In this document: positions 8,221-16,602 of the stretch, piece by piece | How the letters are laid out: every line of letters starts with the position of its first letter | How positions within the stretch are numbered: position 1 is the stretch's first letter | Assembly: GCA_963833965.1 (NCBI GenBank) | Contig: CAWHZZ010000003.1 | Coordinates: forward strand, 558,001-622,000 | Length of the DNA stretch: 64,000 nt | Direction of reading: 5' to 3' | From: CAJCIW01 sp963833965 | Lineage (GTDB): Bacteria; Chlamydiota; Chlamydiia; Chlamydiales; Rhabdochlamydiaceae | Made by a program: the position numbers and the translations under genes | The notes under the pieces: model-generated | What the model was told of the DNA's origin: nothing | What the model saw: the letters and a program-made list of their open reading frames with translations, nothing else | Databases searched by the model: none

Positions 8221-9611
8221 GCGAGGGTGAGTTTGCTAGAGACTTTCTTGACAGCGGCGGCGGGGACGGGGCCTAAGACACGGCCGATCAGGTCGTAATC
8301 GGCGACATCGGTGATCTCCACTTCGTAAAATTTGCCAAAGGCATCGACTTTGCGGCCGTCGTTGATAATCACCTGGCCATCGATCTCGGGGCATTGGCCA
8401 TAAAATCTGCCGCGCATCAAAAACTCGGAGTCGGGATGGTATCCTTCGACGATGACTTTTAATTTTTTACCGATGTAGCAACGGTTGCGCTTGCGAACGA
8501 CCTTCATCTGAACAGATGCCAACTTTTCAAAACGCTCTTGTTTGATCTCTTCCGAAAGATGGCCAGCCATTTTGGCAGAAGACGACTCTTCTTCGCGGGA
8601 ATATTTGAAGATGCCGATATTGTCTAATGGATGTTCTTGGATAAATTGCACCATCTCTTCGAACTGCTCCTGCGTCTCGCCTGGGAAACCGACCATAAGC
8701 GAGGTGCGGATGACAGCGCCCGGAAGTTTTTTTCGCAGGGATTCGATTGTGGATATGATCTGCTCGCGGGATGTCTTTCGGCGCATCGCTTTAAGCATCG
8801 TCGCATTGATATGCTGGATCGGCATATCGAGATAGGCGCAAACACGTGGATCGGACGCCATCAAAGTGAGCAGCTCATCGGTGATTTCATCGGGATAAAG
8901 ATATAAAAAGCGAAGCCAGAAATCCCCTTTTCTCTTGAGCATCTCACGAACAAGATTCTCCAGACCAAATTTTTCTTTCCGCTCTTTGCCATAATCGCCG
9001 AGGTCTTGGGCGATCATGATCACTTCATGGACCCCATGCGCGAGTAGGGCATCGAATTCTTTTAACACTTGTTCTTGCGGCTTGCTTTTCAGAGGACCCT
9101 TGATTTTCGGGATGATGCAGAAGGCGCACTGCTTGGCGCATCCTTCGGCGATTTTAAGATAGGCGTAATTTTTCGGCGTCGAAAGCTGTCGCGGGACCTC
9201 TCCCCATTCGAGATAGCTTCGGGCGGACGTCACCGCTTCGCCGCTGACATCGGATTGAACAGCTTCGAGAATTTTTTCCATGTCGCCCGATCCCAAAAAA
9301 TAATGGATCCCGGGAAATTGCGCTTTTAACTCGTCTTTGTGCTTTTGGACCATGCAACCGGCAACGATCACCTTGGCGTGTTTTTTCTTTCCTTCGAAAA
9401 GCGATTCGATAGTATCGCACGATTCTTTGCGGGCAGAGGCCAAGAAACCACATGTGTTGACGACGAGATAATCGGCTTTTGCGACATCGTCTGTCACTTC
9501 GTAGCCGCTCTTGAGCAGGATGCCCAGCATCACCTCGGTGTCGACCAAGTTGCGCGCGCATCCCAAACTGACGAAAAGGATTTTATTTCCTAATGGATTG
9601 AGTCTTTTCAT
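8217..9611 (-). CDS. rimO: Ribosomal protein S12 methylthiotransferase RimO
   Basis: Radical-SAM enzyme that adds a methylthio group to an Asp of ribosomal protein S12. 464 residues. The N-terminal UPF0004 domain has the three cluster-binding Cys at 18, 54 and 86 (SLGCARN, VNTCGF, VAGCMVQ). The radical-SAM motif CAKQCAFC is at 158-165, followed by the TIM-barrel, and a TRAM domain closes the protein (from about residue 375). The QDLGDYG and LYPDEITDELL segments favour RimO over MiaB. First gene of the rimO-rlmI pair, divergent from the peroxiredoxin gene. Confidence 0.93.
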   Translation of the reverse strand: MKRLNPLGNKILFVSLGCARNLVDTEVMLGILLKSGYEVTDDVAKADYLVVNTCGFLASARKESCDTIESLFEGKKKHAKVIVAGCMVQKHKDELKAQFPGIHYFLGSGDMEKILEAVQSDVSGEAVTSARSYLEWGEVPRQLSTPKNYAYLKIAEGCAKQCAFCIIPKIKGPLKSKPQEQVLKEFDALLAHGVHEVIMIAQDLGDYGKERKEKFGLENLVREMLKRKGDFWLRFLYLYPDEITDELLTLMASDPRVCAYLDMPIQHINATMLKAMRRKTSREQIISTIESLRKKLPGAVIRTSLMVGFPGETQEQFEEMVQFIQEHPLDNIGIFKYSREEESSSAKMAGHLSEEIKQERFEKLASVQMKVVRKRNRCYIGKKLKVIVEGYHPDSEFLMRGRFYGQCPEIDGQVIINDGRKVDAFGKFYEVEITDVADYDLIGRVLGPVPAAAVKKVSSKLTLA

Positions 9612-9725
9612 AGAATAAAAACTATATACTCAAAGGCGTTTCTCCTCCAGCAAAAAAAACCTCTTTACATAAAGATAACTAAATATTTAAATTGCCTTTA
9701 TGTTCAGAAACTCAAGAGGTTGAAA

Positions 9726-10442
9726 ATGAAAACACTACTTCTATCGCTTTGTTCCTTCATCGCTCTCTCCCCTTTCGTCAACGGTTATGAGTCGTTCACC
9801 TACACTCGGGGTTGCGACTATGCGGAAGAGGGCTGTGCCAGCGACTTGTTCTTTGACGACGATCTGCTCGTCGGAAGGCCTGCCCCGGAATTTTCTGCGG
9901 ATGCCGTCGTCGACGGGGTCTTTGTCCAAGATATGAAACTGTCCGATTTCAAAGGTCAGTACGTCGTGCTGTTCTTTTATCCTTTGGACTTCACTTTCGT
10001 TTGCCCTACGGAGATCTACGCATTTCAAGATAAGCTCGACGACTTCGCTGCGAGAAATGCCCAGATCCTCGCATGCTCCGTCGATAGCAGCTATTCCCAT
10101 TTCGCTTGGCTGAATACCCCAAAAGAGGTCGGCGGGATTCAGGGAGTGAAGTATCCTCTTCTTTCCGATATCACCAAATCGATTGCCGAAGATTATCAAG
10201 TGTTAGATGAAGAGAAAGGAATCGCCTATCGCGGGCTTTTCATCATTGACCAGGGCGGCTATATCCGCCACCAGCTTATCAACGACCTTCCCCTGGGACG
10301 CAACGTCGACGAAGTGTTGCGCACACTCGACGCTTTGATTTCGTTTGAAACCAATGGAGAGGTATGCCCTGCCAACTGGACGCCTGGCGACAAGACGTTA
10401 AAACCGACGAGTGAAGGTTTGATCGAATACTTTAGCGAATAA
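9726..10442 (+). CDS. Exported typical 2-Cys peroxiredoxin (AhpC/TSA family)
   Basis: Thiol peroxidase reducing H2O2 and organic peroxides. The ATG at 9726 is preceded by AAGAGG at 6 nt; the TTG at 9720 is a poorer start. 238 residues. Residues 1-20 (MKTLLLSLCSFIALSPFVNG) look like a signal peptide. A 25-residue spacer with two extra Cys (RGCDYAEEGC) precedes the peroxiredoxin fold. The peroxidatic Cys is in FVCPTE and the resolving Cys in EVCPANW, so it is a typical 2-Cys type. Export is unusual, since most AhpC proteins are cytoplasmic and about 190 residues long. No reductase gene lies nearby. Confidence 0.9.
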   Translation: MKTLLLSLCSFIALSPFVNGYESFTYTRGCDYAEEGCASDLFFDDDLLVGRPAPEFSADAVVDGVFVQDMKLSDFKGQYVVLFFYPLDFTFVCPTEIYAFQDKLDDFAARNAQILACSVDSSYSHFAWLNTPKEVGGIQGVKYPLLSDITKSIAEDYQVLDEEKGIAYRGLFIIDQGGYIRHQLINDLPLGRNVDEVLRTLDALISFETNGEVCPANWTPGDKTLKPTSEGLIEYFSE

Positions 10443-10457
10443 AGTTCATTGGAAGCT

Positions 10458-10489
10458 GGAGCTTCCCCAAATCATTTTGGGGAAGCTCC
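10458..10489. terminator. Perfect 14-bp hairpin, likely bidirectional transcription stop
   Basis: Arms 10458-10471 and 10476-10489 (GGAGCTTCCCCAAA and its complement) with a 4-nt loop, placed between the convergent peroxiredoxin and F-box genes. There is no long T-run on either side. Confidence 0.6.
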
Positions 10490-10506
10490 GAATAATTCAC
10501 CCTAAA

Positions 10507-11394
10507 TCACTCCAGTACAGATCTAAGGTCGTCAACCGCCTTCGGCTCCAAAGTCTCAACGCTCTTCGGTGGATTATTTTTCGCATCTACAGCGGCCTGC
10601 ATCTTTTCGATAAAGTTCTCTTGATCGTTGAATGCCTCACAAATCCATGTTTTGATGGCGCTTTGGCAAAGCGATTGTTGATTATGCGGAGAAATCGCAA
10701 TTTTGCCGTCGAAATCGTCGCCGCCCAAGTAATATTTTTCGCGCTCAATCTTAATCCAATCCCATCCGATTTGAAGGCAACGTTTCGCTTCCGCAGGGAT
10801 CATGTCGCCAGCGCACAAGGCTTCTACAACCTTATCCGTATCTGGTTGGTTGGATAGCCTTTGGAGCATCATCGAGAGACCTTCGGTAGCAATGATGCCA
10901 TAAGACCATCGAGCACGTGCAAGATCCATATCCAATTTGGCCAAAATCTCGTTATTTTTCTCCAATTGCGCCTTGTAGGGCTTTTTGGCGTCATTCATGG
11001 CCCTAAAATAGATTTTAAATTGCTCTTCTGTCGAAAAAGGAGATTTAGTCAGGGGCTGTACTTTTGAAAAAAATTGCCTAAATTGAGCGGCCCAAATCGA
11101 ATCCGATTTTATCGCGATGTAAAGCGACTTACAGACCTGCGGCATCTCTGTCAAAGTTTTTAAGTCCAATGAAGCTAGAACAATTTTTACAACCGGATCT
11201 AATAGGAATACAGAACCTTCTGCCGGGTTCGCGAGCTCAGCGACTTTCTGGCAAGATTCTATGAGCGTGGAATCAGTGGATGGAATGAACGGCGGTCGAT
11301 TCACATAGGGATTTGTCCAAATTTGTTGGCCCGCTCGATCATAGGCGTGAAAATTGACCCCAAAATTGTTTTTTATAGTAGCAGTAATAGCCAT
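10507..11394 (-). CDS. F-box domain protein, candidate host-directed effector
   Basis: 295 residues. Residues 64-109 fit the eukaryotic F-box: LLDPVVKIVLASLDLKTL, then PQVCKSLYIAIKSDSIW and a terminal F.QFF, aligning with the LP.E....I.S.L....L..V.VCK.W......D..LW consensus. F-box proteins bind Skp1 and bring substrates to the SCF ubiquitin ligase, a system bacteria lack, so such a protein should act in the host cell; amoeba-associated chlamydiae are known to carry many. The rest is helical and not recognised. No signal peptide, so a type III secretion route is the likely one (inference). A ribosome binding site (AAGGAG) precedes the ATG. Confidence 0.65.
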   Translation of the reverse strand: MAITATIKNNFGVNFHAYDRAGQQIWTNPYVNRPPFIPSTDSTLIESCQKVAELANPAEGSVFLLDPVVKIVLASLDLKTLTEMPQVCKSLYIAIKSDSIWAAQFRQFFSKVQPLTKSPFSTEEQFKIYFRAMNDAKKPYKAQLEKNNEILAKLDMDLARARWSYGIIATEGLSMMLQRLSNQPDTDKVVEALCAGDMIPAEAKRCLQIGWDWIKIEREKYYLGGDDFDGKIAISPHNQQSLCQSAIKTWICEAFNDQENFIEKMQAAVDAKNNPPKSVETLEPKAVDDLRSVLE

Positions 11395-11454
11395 AACTCT
11401 CCTTATATTGGGAGAGTAATTGTATTGTGATAATTTGTTCGAATCAAGCTTAAG

Positions 11455-11823
11455 CTATCTCACCAATGCCAATGCTTCGACACGGCCCGCTCTAAGGTCT
11501 TGAACCTCAGGAATGAGTGAGATTTCATTGGCCAGCCTTTGCCGTAACGCAAGAATGCGAGGGTCGATCATTGACAACTGATCGACTTGTTGAGGGCTCA
11601 ATTGCCAATCGATCACGACTGTTTGCGCAGTGGTGTTCAGATGCACATGCTGAATCTTTGCAACTAGGGCCAGCGCATAGGGATGGTTGGGCTGACGAAA
11701 GTAAGCTGGCTGAGGATGCATCACTGAATCAAAGACCAGAACTGACAAGGTTGGATCTTGTCCAACAAACATTCTTCTGAGCAATCGGGTTGACGCATCT
11801 AAATCTGCCTGTCCTATGGCCAT
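11455..11823 (-). CDS. Hypothetical protein
   Basis: 122 residues, not recognised. AAAAAAGGAG lies 7 nt before the ATG, which supports real translation. Soluble, predicted mixed alpha/beta, without Cys or membrane segments. It precedes the F-box gene by 60 nt in the same direction and may be transcribed with it, which makes a shared host-interaction role possible but unproven. Confidence 0.55.
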   Translation of the reverse strand: MAIGQADLDASTRLLRRMFVGQDPTLSVLVFDSVMHPQPAYFRQPNHPYALALVAKIQHVHLNTTAQTVVIDWQLSPQQVDQLSMIDPRILALRQRLANEISLIPEVQDLRAGRVEALALVR

Positions 11824-11887
11824 AAGTGAACTCCTTTTTTAAAAGGGATGAAGTTTAGAGAAATGTAAAACATTTATGCAAGTGCTC

Positions 11888-11915
11888 TTTACGAAAATTT
11901 CGAATCGTTTATAGT
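11888..11915 (+). promoter_or_regulatory. Sigma-70-like promoter of the opp operon
   Basis: TTTACG at 11888-11893 and TATAGT at 11910-11915, 16 nt apart; GAGGAG at 11929-11934 then serves the oppA ATG at 11940. Confidence 0.55.
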
Positions 11916-11939
11916 GTCTCTTTTTACCGAGGAGTCTTC

Positions 11940-13622
11940 ATGAACCAATGGCTCTCTTCCGCAATTGCGCTTTCTCTTTGTCTTGCCAGCTGCAAGAGGA
12001 AAGAAAATGCCTATCGCCCCAAAGCACAAGAACTGCGGTTAAATTTACACGCGGAGCCTCCCACGATTGATCCCCGCAAGGCCACGGACACAGTATCGAT
12101 TTCAGTGATCAAATTGTGCTTTGAGGGCCTCACAAGGATCGATCTAACAGGCCAGCCCATACCAGCCGCTGCGGAAAAAATTGATATTTCTGAAGATTTT
12201 AAACACTACACTTTCACAATCCGCGATGCCAAATGGTCCGATGGAGAGCCTGTGACGGCATATGATTTCGAAAAAACTTGGAAAGAAATCTTAAATCCCG
12301 CATTTCCCTGCGAGTTTGCCATCGATTTGTACATCATCAAAAATGCCAAAGCGGCCAAGACGCAGCGCTGCTCCTTAGACGAGATTGGCGTCAAAGCGTT
12401 GGATGAAAAAACGCTTCAGGTCGACTTGGAGCATCCGGTCCCTTATCTTTTATCCGCGCTCGCCACCCATGCTTTTTTTGCAACCCCATCGCACATCACA
12501 AGCAAGTTTTCCAACTGGACGCAAGACCATTATATCGGCAACGGCGCGTTTTACTTAAAGGAAAGACGCCACCACGACCGCATCGTAATGGAAAAAAGCC
12601 CTCATTACTGGGACCGCGAAAATACAAAACTCGAACGGGTCATTTACACGCTCATTGAAGACGAGACAACCGAACTGACCATGTTTGACAACAACGAACT
12701 CGATTGGGCCGGCTATCCCCTTTCAAATCTGCCCACCGAAGCGCTTGAGACGCTCACAAAAAAAGGCTCGCTAGAGAGCTTCGATATCGCAGGAACTTAT
12801 TATTATATTTTTAACACCAAGGAATTTCCCTTTAACAATATCAACATCCGAAAAGCCTTTGCCTTAGCGATCGACCGCCAGGCGATTGTTTCCAATGTCA
12901 CTCTGATGGGCCAAACTCCGGCAACAGGCCTCGTTCCTCCATCGATGTGGAAAAGCCAAAATGGGGAACGCTCCACCAGCGAAAAACCGATAATTTTGCC
13001 TGCCAATGGCGAATCGACCCAAACGGAAGCCGCACCCTATTTTCAGGACAATGACATCGCGGAAGCAAAACGGCTTTTCGCGCGGGGTTTGGAGGAACTC
13101 GGGATCAAGAGGAACGAATTCCCGGCCGTGACTTTAAGTTACAATACATATGCTGGACATCATAAAATCGCGCAGGCGATCCAAGAGCAATGGCATCAAG
13201 TGCTGGGCATCCAGGTGAAGTTAGAAAATAAAGAATGGAAAGTTTTCCTCGACGAATTGAGACATCACAAATTTCAAATCGCCCGCATGGGAGGTATTGC
13301 CAACGTCAACGACCCTAGCACATTCTTGGACTTTTACCGCTACCTGTCGAGCAGCAACAACCACTCACAATGGAGCAATCCCAAATACTCCGAGATTTTG
13401 GAACAGGCGGATCAAACGGTCGACCCCGAGCAGCGTATGGACTTGCTGAAACAGGCTGAAAGGATCCTGATTGGCGAAATGCCCATCGCCCCGATCTATT
13501 TTTACAAAGGGGCTTATGTCAAAAAGCCTTACGTCAAGGGAGTTTATTTGTCCGAATTGAATGATCTGGATTTGAAATGGGCTTATGTGGAGGTAGATGG
13601 GATCGATAATTTACCTCGTTAA
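11940..13622 (+). CDS. oppA: Oligopeptide ABC transporter substrate-binding lipoprotein
   Basis: Captures peptides in the periplasm and hands them to OppBC. 560 residues. The lipoprotein signal ends in LASC with the lipidated Cys at position 18. The mature part is a full SBP-family-5 protein: EPPTIDPRKATDTVS near the start, YDFEKTWKEIL, GNGAFYLKERRHHDRIVMEKSPHYWD, NINIRKAFALAIDRQ and the C-terminal GGIANVNDPSTFLDFY. First gene of oppABCDF. Some chlamydial OppA paralogues are reported to take up cell-wall peptides, so murein-peptide recycling is possible besides nutrition. Confidence 0.92.
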   Translation: MNQWLSSAIALSLCLASCKRKENAYRPKAQELRLNLHAEPPTIDPRKATDTVSISVIKLCFEGLTRIDLTGQPIPAAAEKIDISEDFKHYTFTIRDAKWSDGEPVTAYDFEKTWKEILNPAFPCEFAIDLYIIKNAKAAKTQRCSLDEIGVKALDEKTLQVDLEHPVPYLLSALATHAFFATPSHITSKFSNWTQDHYIGNGAFYLKERRHHDRIVMEKSPHYWDRENTKLERVIYTLIEDETTELTMFDNNELDWAGYPLSNLPTEALETLTKKGSLESFDIAGTYYYIFNTKEFPFNNINIRKAFALAIDRQAIVSNVTLMGQTPATGLVPPSMWKSQNGERSTSEKPIILPANGESTQTEAAPYFQDNDIAEAKRLFARGLEELGIKRNEFPAVTLSYNTYAGHHKIAQAIQEQWHQVLGIQVKLENKEWKVFLDELRHHKFQIARMGGIANVNDPSTFLDFYRYLSSSNNHSQWSNPKYSEILEQADQTVDPEQRMDLLKQAERILIGEMPIAPIYFYKGAYVKKPYVKGVYLSELNDLDLKWAYVEVDGIDNLPR

Positions 13623-14544
13623 GAAAGCCGGAATTCTGATTATCTCGCTTTTCATGGTCACAACCCTCACTTTTTTTTTGATGCACGCGATTCCCGGAGA
13701 CCCGTTTGTCCAGGAAAGGGCGATCCCCGAAGAGATTCTAAAGGCCATGCACAAACATTACGGCCTTGATCAACCGCTCTACATCCAGTTCGCCAAATAC
13801 CTAAAGGGAGTTTTAACCTTTGATTTGGGGCCCTCTTTCAAGTATGAGGGCAGGACGGTCAATCAGATCATCGCCGATGGATTCCCCGTCTCTTGCTGTC
13901 TTGGGGTAGAAGCCCTCATCATCGCCGTCTTCGGCGGGATTTTTTTGGGATCGATTGCCGCTCTCAATCACCTCAAATGGCAAGACCACTTGACGATGGT
14001 CCTCGCTGTCATCGGAATCTCAGTGCCCAGTTTTATCCTGGCGAGCTTTTTGCAGTATTTTCTCGCGATGAAATTCGATCTTTTGCCTGTCGCAAGGTGG
14101 GGAACCTTTTCTCAATCGATCATGCCCTCGATCTCCCTTGCCGCTCTTCCGATGGCGTTTATTGCAAGACTGACTCGGGCCAATATGGTCGAGGTGATGC
14201 AGCAAGATTATATTCAAACAGCCAAGTCAAAGGGCCTCAACTCTTTTCAAATCGTCTTTTTCCATGTCACACGCAACGCCCTTCTGCCTGTCGTCGCCTA
14301 TCTCGGCCCTCTGACCGCTGCCATCATCACTGGGAGCTTTGTCATTGAAAAAATTTTTGGCCTCCCTGGTCTCGGGCAGTGGTTTGTCACGAGCATCACC
14401 AACCGCGACTATACGGTGATCATGGGAACGACGATTTTTTGGAGCGCTATTCTGATTCTATGTGTATTTTTGGTCGATCTCTTATACTGCGTGATCGACC
14501 CCAGGATTCAATTACGTAAGGATAGGGCCCCGAATGGAAAATGA
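13597..14544 (+). CDS. oppB: Oligopeptide ABC transporter permease OppB
   Basis: 315 residues with six membrane segments, forming half of the inner-membrane channel. The dipeptide/oligopeptide permease signature is intact: FFLMHAIPGDPF at the N-terminus, HYGLDQPLYIQFAKYL, and the EAA loop that docks the ATPases (DYIQTAKSKGLNSFQIVFFHVTRNALLP). It overlaps the end of oppA by 26 nt and oppC by 11 nt, so the three are translated from one message. Confidence 0.93.
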   Translation: MGSIIYLVKKAGILIISLFMVTTLTFFLMHAIPGDPFVQERAIPEEILKAMHKHYGLDQPLYIQFAKYLKGVLTFDLGPSFKYEGRTVNQIIADGFPVSCCLGVEALIIAVFGGIFLGSIAALNHLKWQDHLTMVLAVIGISVPSFILASFLQYFLAMKFDLLPVARWGTFSQSIMPSISLAALPMAFIARLTRANMVEVMQQDYIQTAKSKGLNSFQIVFFHVTRNALLPVVAYLGPLTAAIITGSFVIEKIFGLPGLGQWFVTSITNRDYTVIMGTTIFWSAILILCVFLVDLLYCVIDPRIQLRKDRAPNGK

Positions 14545-15454
14545 ATCTTTATTCTCGCCGCTAAGCCAGGCAGAAAAAGCCGCCATTGAAGAGTCCACCA
14601 TTTATGCCCCGTCCATTTCCTATTGGCAGGACGCTTGGGGCCGTCTGAAACGCAACAAGCCCGCCATGTTCGGTCTCGCCTCGCTATTTCTCTTGGTCGT
14701 GATGGCTATTTTGGGACCTGCCATTTCGCATTACACTTACTATGAAACGCAGCTTTCGCTCAAAAACGAACCCCCGAGCGCGACATTTTGGTTTGGCACG
14801 GATGAATTGGGACGCGATTTGTTCACCCGCTGCTGGTGGGGCGCCCGCATTTCCCTTTTTGTCGGGATTACCGCCTCGCTTGTCGATCTGCTCGTTGGAG
14901 TGCTCTATGGGGCGATCGCTGGCATGCTGGGCGGCAAAATGGAAGAATGGATGATGCGATTTGCGGATGTGCTTTATACCATCCCCTATCTTCTAGTAGT
15001 GATCCTCCTCATGGTAATCATTGGCCCCGGGATCATGACAATCATCATTGCGCTCACCATCACGGGATGGATCAACATGGCCCGGATTGTCCGCAGTCAG
15101 ATTTTACAAATTAAACAGCAAGATTATGTGAAGGCTGCCTATGCGCTTGGCGCCACGCGCCGTCGCATTTTGCTGCGCCATCTGATTCCCAATGCGATGG
15201 GCCCGATCATTGTCACGCTCACGCTCACGATACCGACCGCGATTTTCGCCGAGGCTTTTTTAAGTTTTCTTGGCCTGGGTGTCCAAGCGCCGATCGCCAG
15301 CTGGGGAACAATGGCCAACGACGGCCTGCCCGCACTGCGTTATTATCCTTGGCGCCTGTTTTTTCCTGCAGCTTTCATCAGTTTGACAATGCTGAGCTTT
15401 AACCTGCTCGGCGACGGCCTGCGCGACGCTTTTGACCCGAGGCTTAGAACCTGA
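14534..15454 (+). CDS. oppC: Oligopeptide ABC transporter permease OppC
   Basis: 306 residues, partner of OppB. The cytoplasmic N-terminus carries the OppC_N pattern (YWQDAWGRLKRNKPAMFGLASLF), then FGTDELGRDLFTRCWWGARISL and the EAA loop QDYVKAAYALGATRRRILLRHLIPN; it ends in the typical LGDGLRDAFDPRLR. Its stop codon lies within the left end of a 169-bp fold-back element that separates it from oppD. Confidence 0.93.
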   Translation: MENESLFSPLSQAEKAAIEESTIYAPSISYWQDAWGRLKRNKPAMFGLASLFLLVVMAILGPAISHYTYYETQLSLKNEPPSATFWFGTDELGRDLFTRCWWGARISLFVGITASLVDLLVGVLYGAIAGMLGGKMEEWMMRFADVLYTIPYLLVVILLMVIIGPGIMTIIIALTITGWINMARIVRSQILQIKQQDYVKAAYALGATRRRILLRHLIPNAMGPIIVTLTLTIPTAIFAEAFLSFLGLGVQAPIASWGTMANDGLPALRYYPWRLFFPAAFISLTMLSFNLLGDGLRDAFDPRLRT

Positions 15455-15616
15455 GTTTTGGGTTCATTTCATAGTATCTTGCCGTATCTTTCGGGCACTT
15501 TTTGCAGATTTTGGCGCGTCCATAGGTGCTTCCAGCTATTGAACGCGCCATAATTTACAAAAATTACCTCGAAATCTACGACAATCTACCATAAAATGAA
15601 CACAAAACTCAGGTTT
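15448..15616. repeat. 169-bp fold-back element between oppC and oppD
   Basis: The outer arms 15448-15471 and 15593-15616 match as inverted repeats at 22 of 24 positions, and weaker complementarity continues through arms of about 75 nt to a GC-rich tip (GGCGCGTCC / GAACGCGCC). It contains the oppC stop codon at its left edge; its right edge gives the AGG before the oppD ATG. It splits an otherwise overlapping operon, so it looks inserted. Confidence 0.7.
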
Positions 15617-15621
15617 AGAAA

Positions 15622-16602
15622 ATGACTGAACTGTTGAGAGTGAAAAATCTGCATGTCAAATTCCGCACGATGGGAAGTGTTCTGCATGCTGTGCGCGGCA
15701 TCGATTTTTCCCTGCAGGAAGGAGAAACCTTAGGCATCGTCGGCGAATCGGGGTGCGGCAAAAGCGCAACTGCAAAAGCTCTGCTCCAACTCAATCCTCG
15801 CCACACCAGTGAATTTTCCGGCGAAGTTATCTACCAAGAAAAAAATCTGCTCTCTTTTTCCGAAAGAAAGATGCAGGGGGTTCGCGGCAAAGAAATCGGA
15901 ATGATTTTTCAAGACCCAATGACCTCGCTCAATCCGACGACAAAAATCGGCCGGCAGATCATGGAGGGATATTTACGCCATTTTCCAAAAACTTCTCGTA
16001 AAGAGGCGCGAGAAATCGCCATTGAAACTTTGCGCCAAGTCGGCATTCCCCATCCCGAAGAGCGGTTCGAAGCTTATCCCCATACATTGAGCGGCGGGAT
16101 GCGACAGAGAGCCATGATCGCACTTGCCCTGGCGTGCAAGCCTAAAATCCTACTTGCCGACGAACCGACGACGGCGCTCGATGTCACCATTCAAGCGCAA
16201 ATCCTCGATTTACTTGTTGAAATCCAAGAAAAGACGAAGACGAGCATTCTTTTAATCACCCACGATTTAAGCGTCGTCGCTAAAATGTGCGCCCGCGTGA
16301 TCGTCATGTACGCAGGGCAGATCGTCGAATGCGCCGCTGCCCTCCAGCTTTTTTCCTCACCCCAGCATCCCTACACGCAACGCCTGCTTGCCGCGATTCC
16401 CCGTCTCAATCAGTGCAAAGACGACCCGCTCGTGCCCATCGAAGGCACGCCGCCCAACTTGAGCCACCCCCTCAAAGCCTGCGGCTTTTGCGCCAGATGC
16501 TCCGATGCGATGAAGATTTGCACAATGCAGCAGCCCCCTCTTTTCGAGGTAGCGCCAAACCATTTTTGCGCCTGTTATAAACACGATTCAAGACGCCGAT
16601 GA
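15622..16602 (+). CDS. oppD: Oligopeptide ABC transporter ATPase OppD
   Basis: 326 residues, a cytoplasmic ATPase driving peptide import. Walker A is GESGCGKSATAK near residue 40, the ABC signature LSGGMRQRAMIALAL near 155 and Walker B ILLADEPTTALD; H-loop LITHDLSV. The C-terminal OppD/F extension has the Cys-rich Fe-S-type region (CGFCARCSDAMKICT). The start has only a weak binding site, apparently supplied by the end of the upstream fold-back element. Confidence 0.94.
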   Translation: MTELLRVKNLHVKFRTMGSVLHAVRGIDFSLQEGETLGIVGESGCGKSATAKALLQLNPRHTSEFSGEVIYQEKNLLSFSERKMQGVRGKEIGMIFQDPMTSLNPTTKIGRQIMEGYLRHFPKTSRKEAREIAIETLRQVGIPHPEERFEAYPHTLSGGMRQRAMIALALACKPKILLADEPTTALDVTIQAQILDLLVEIQEKTKTSILLITHDLSVVAKMCARVIVMYAGQIVECAAALQLFSSPQHPYTQRLLAAIPRLNQCKDDPLVPIEGTPPNLSHPLKACGFCARCSDAMKICTMQQPPLFEVAPNHFCACYKHDSRRR

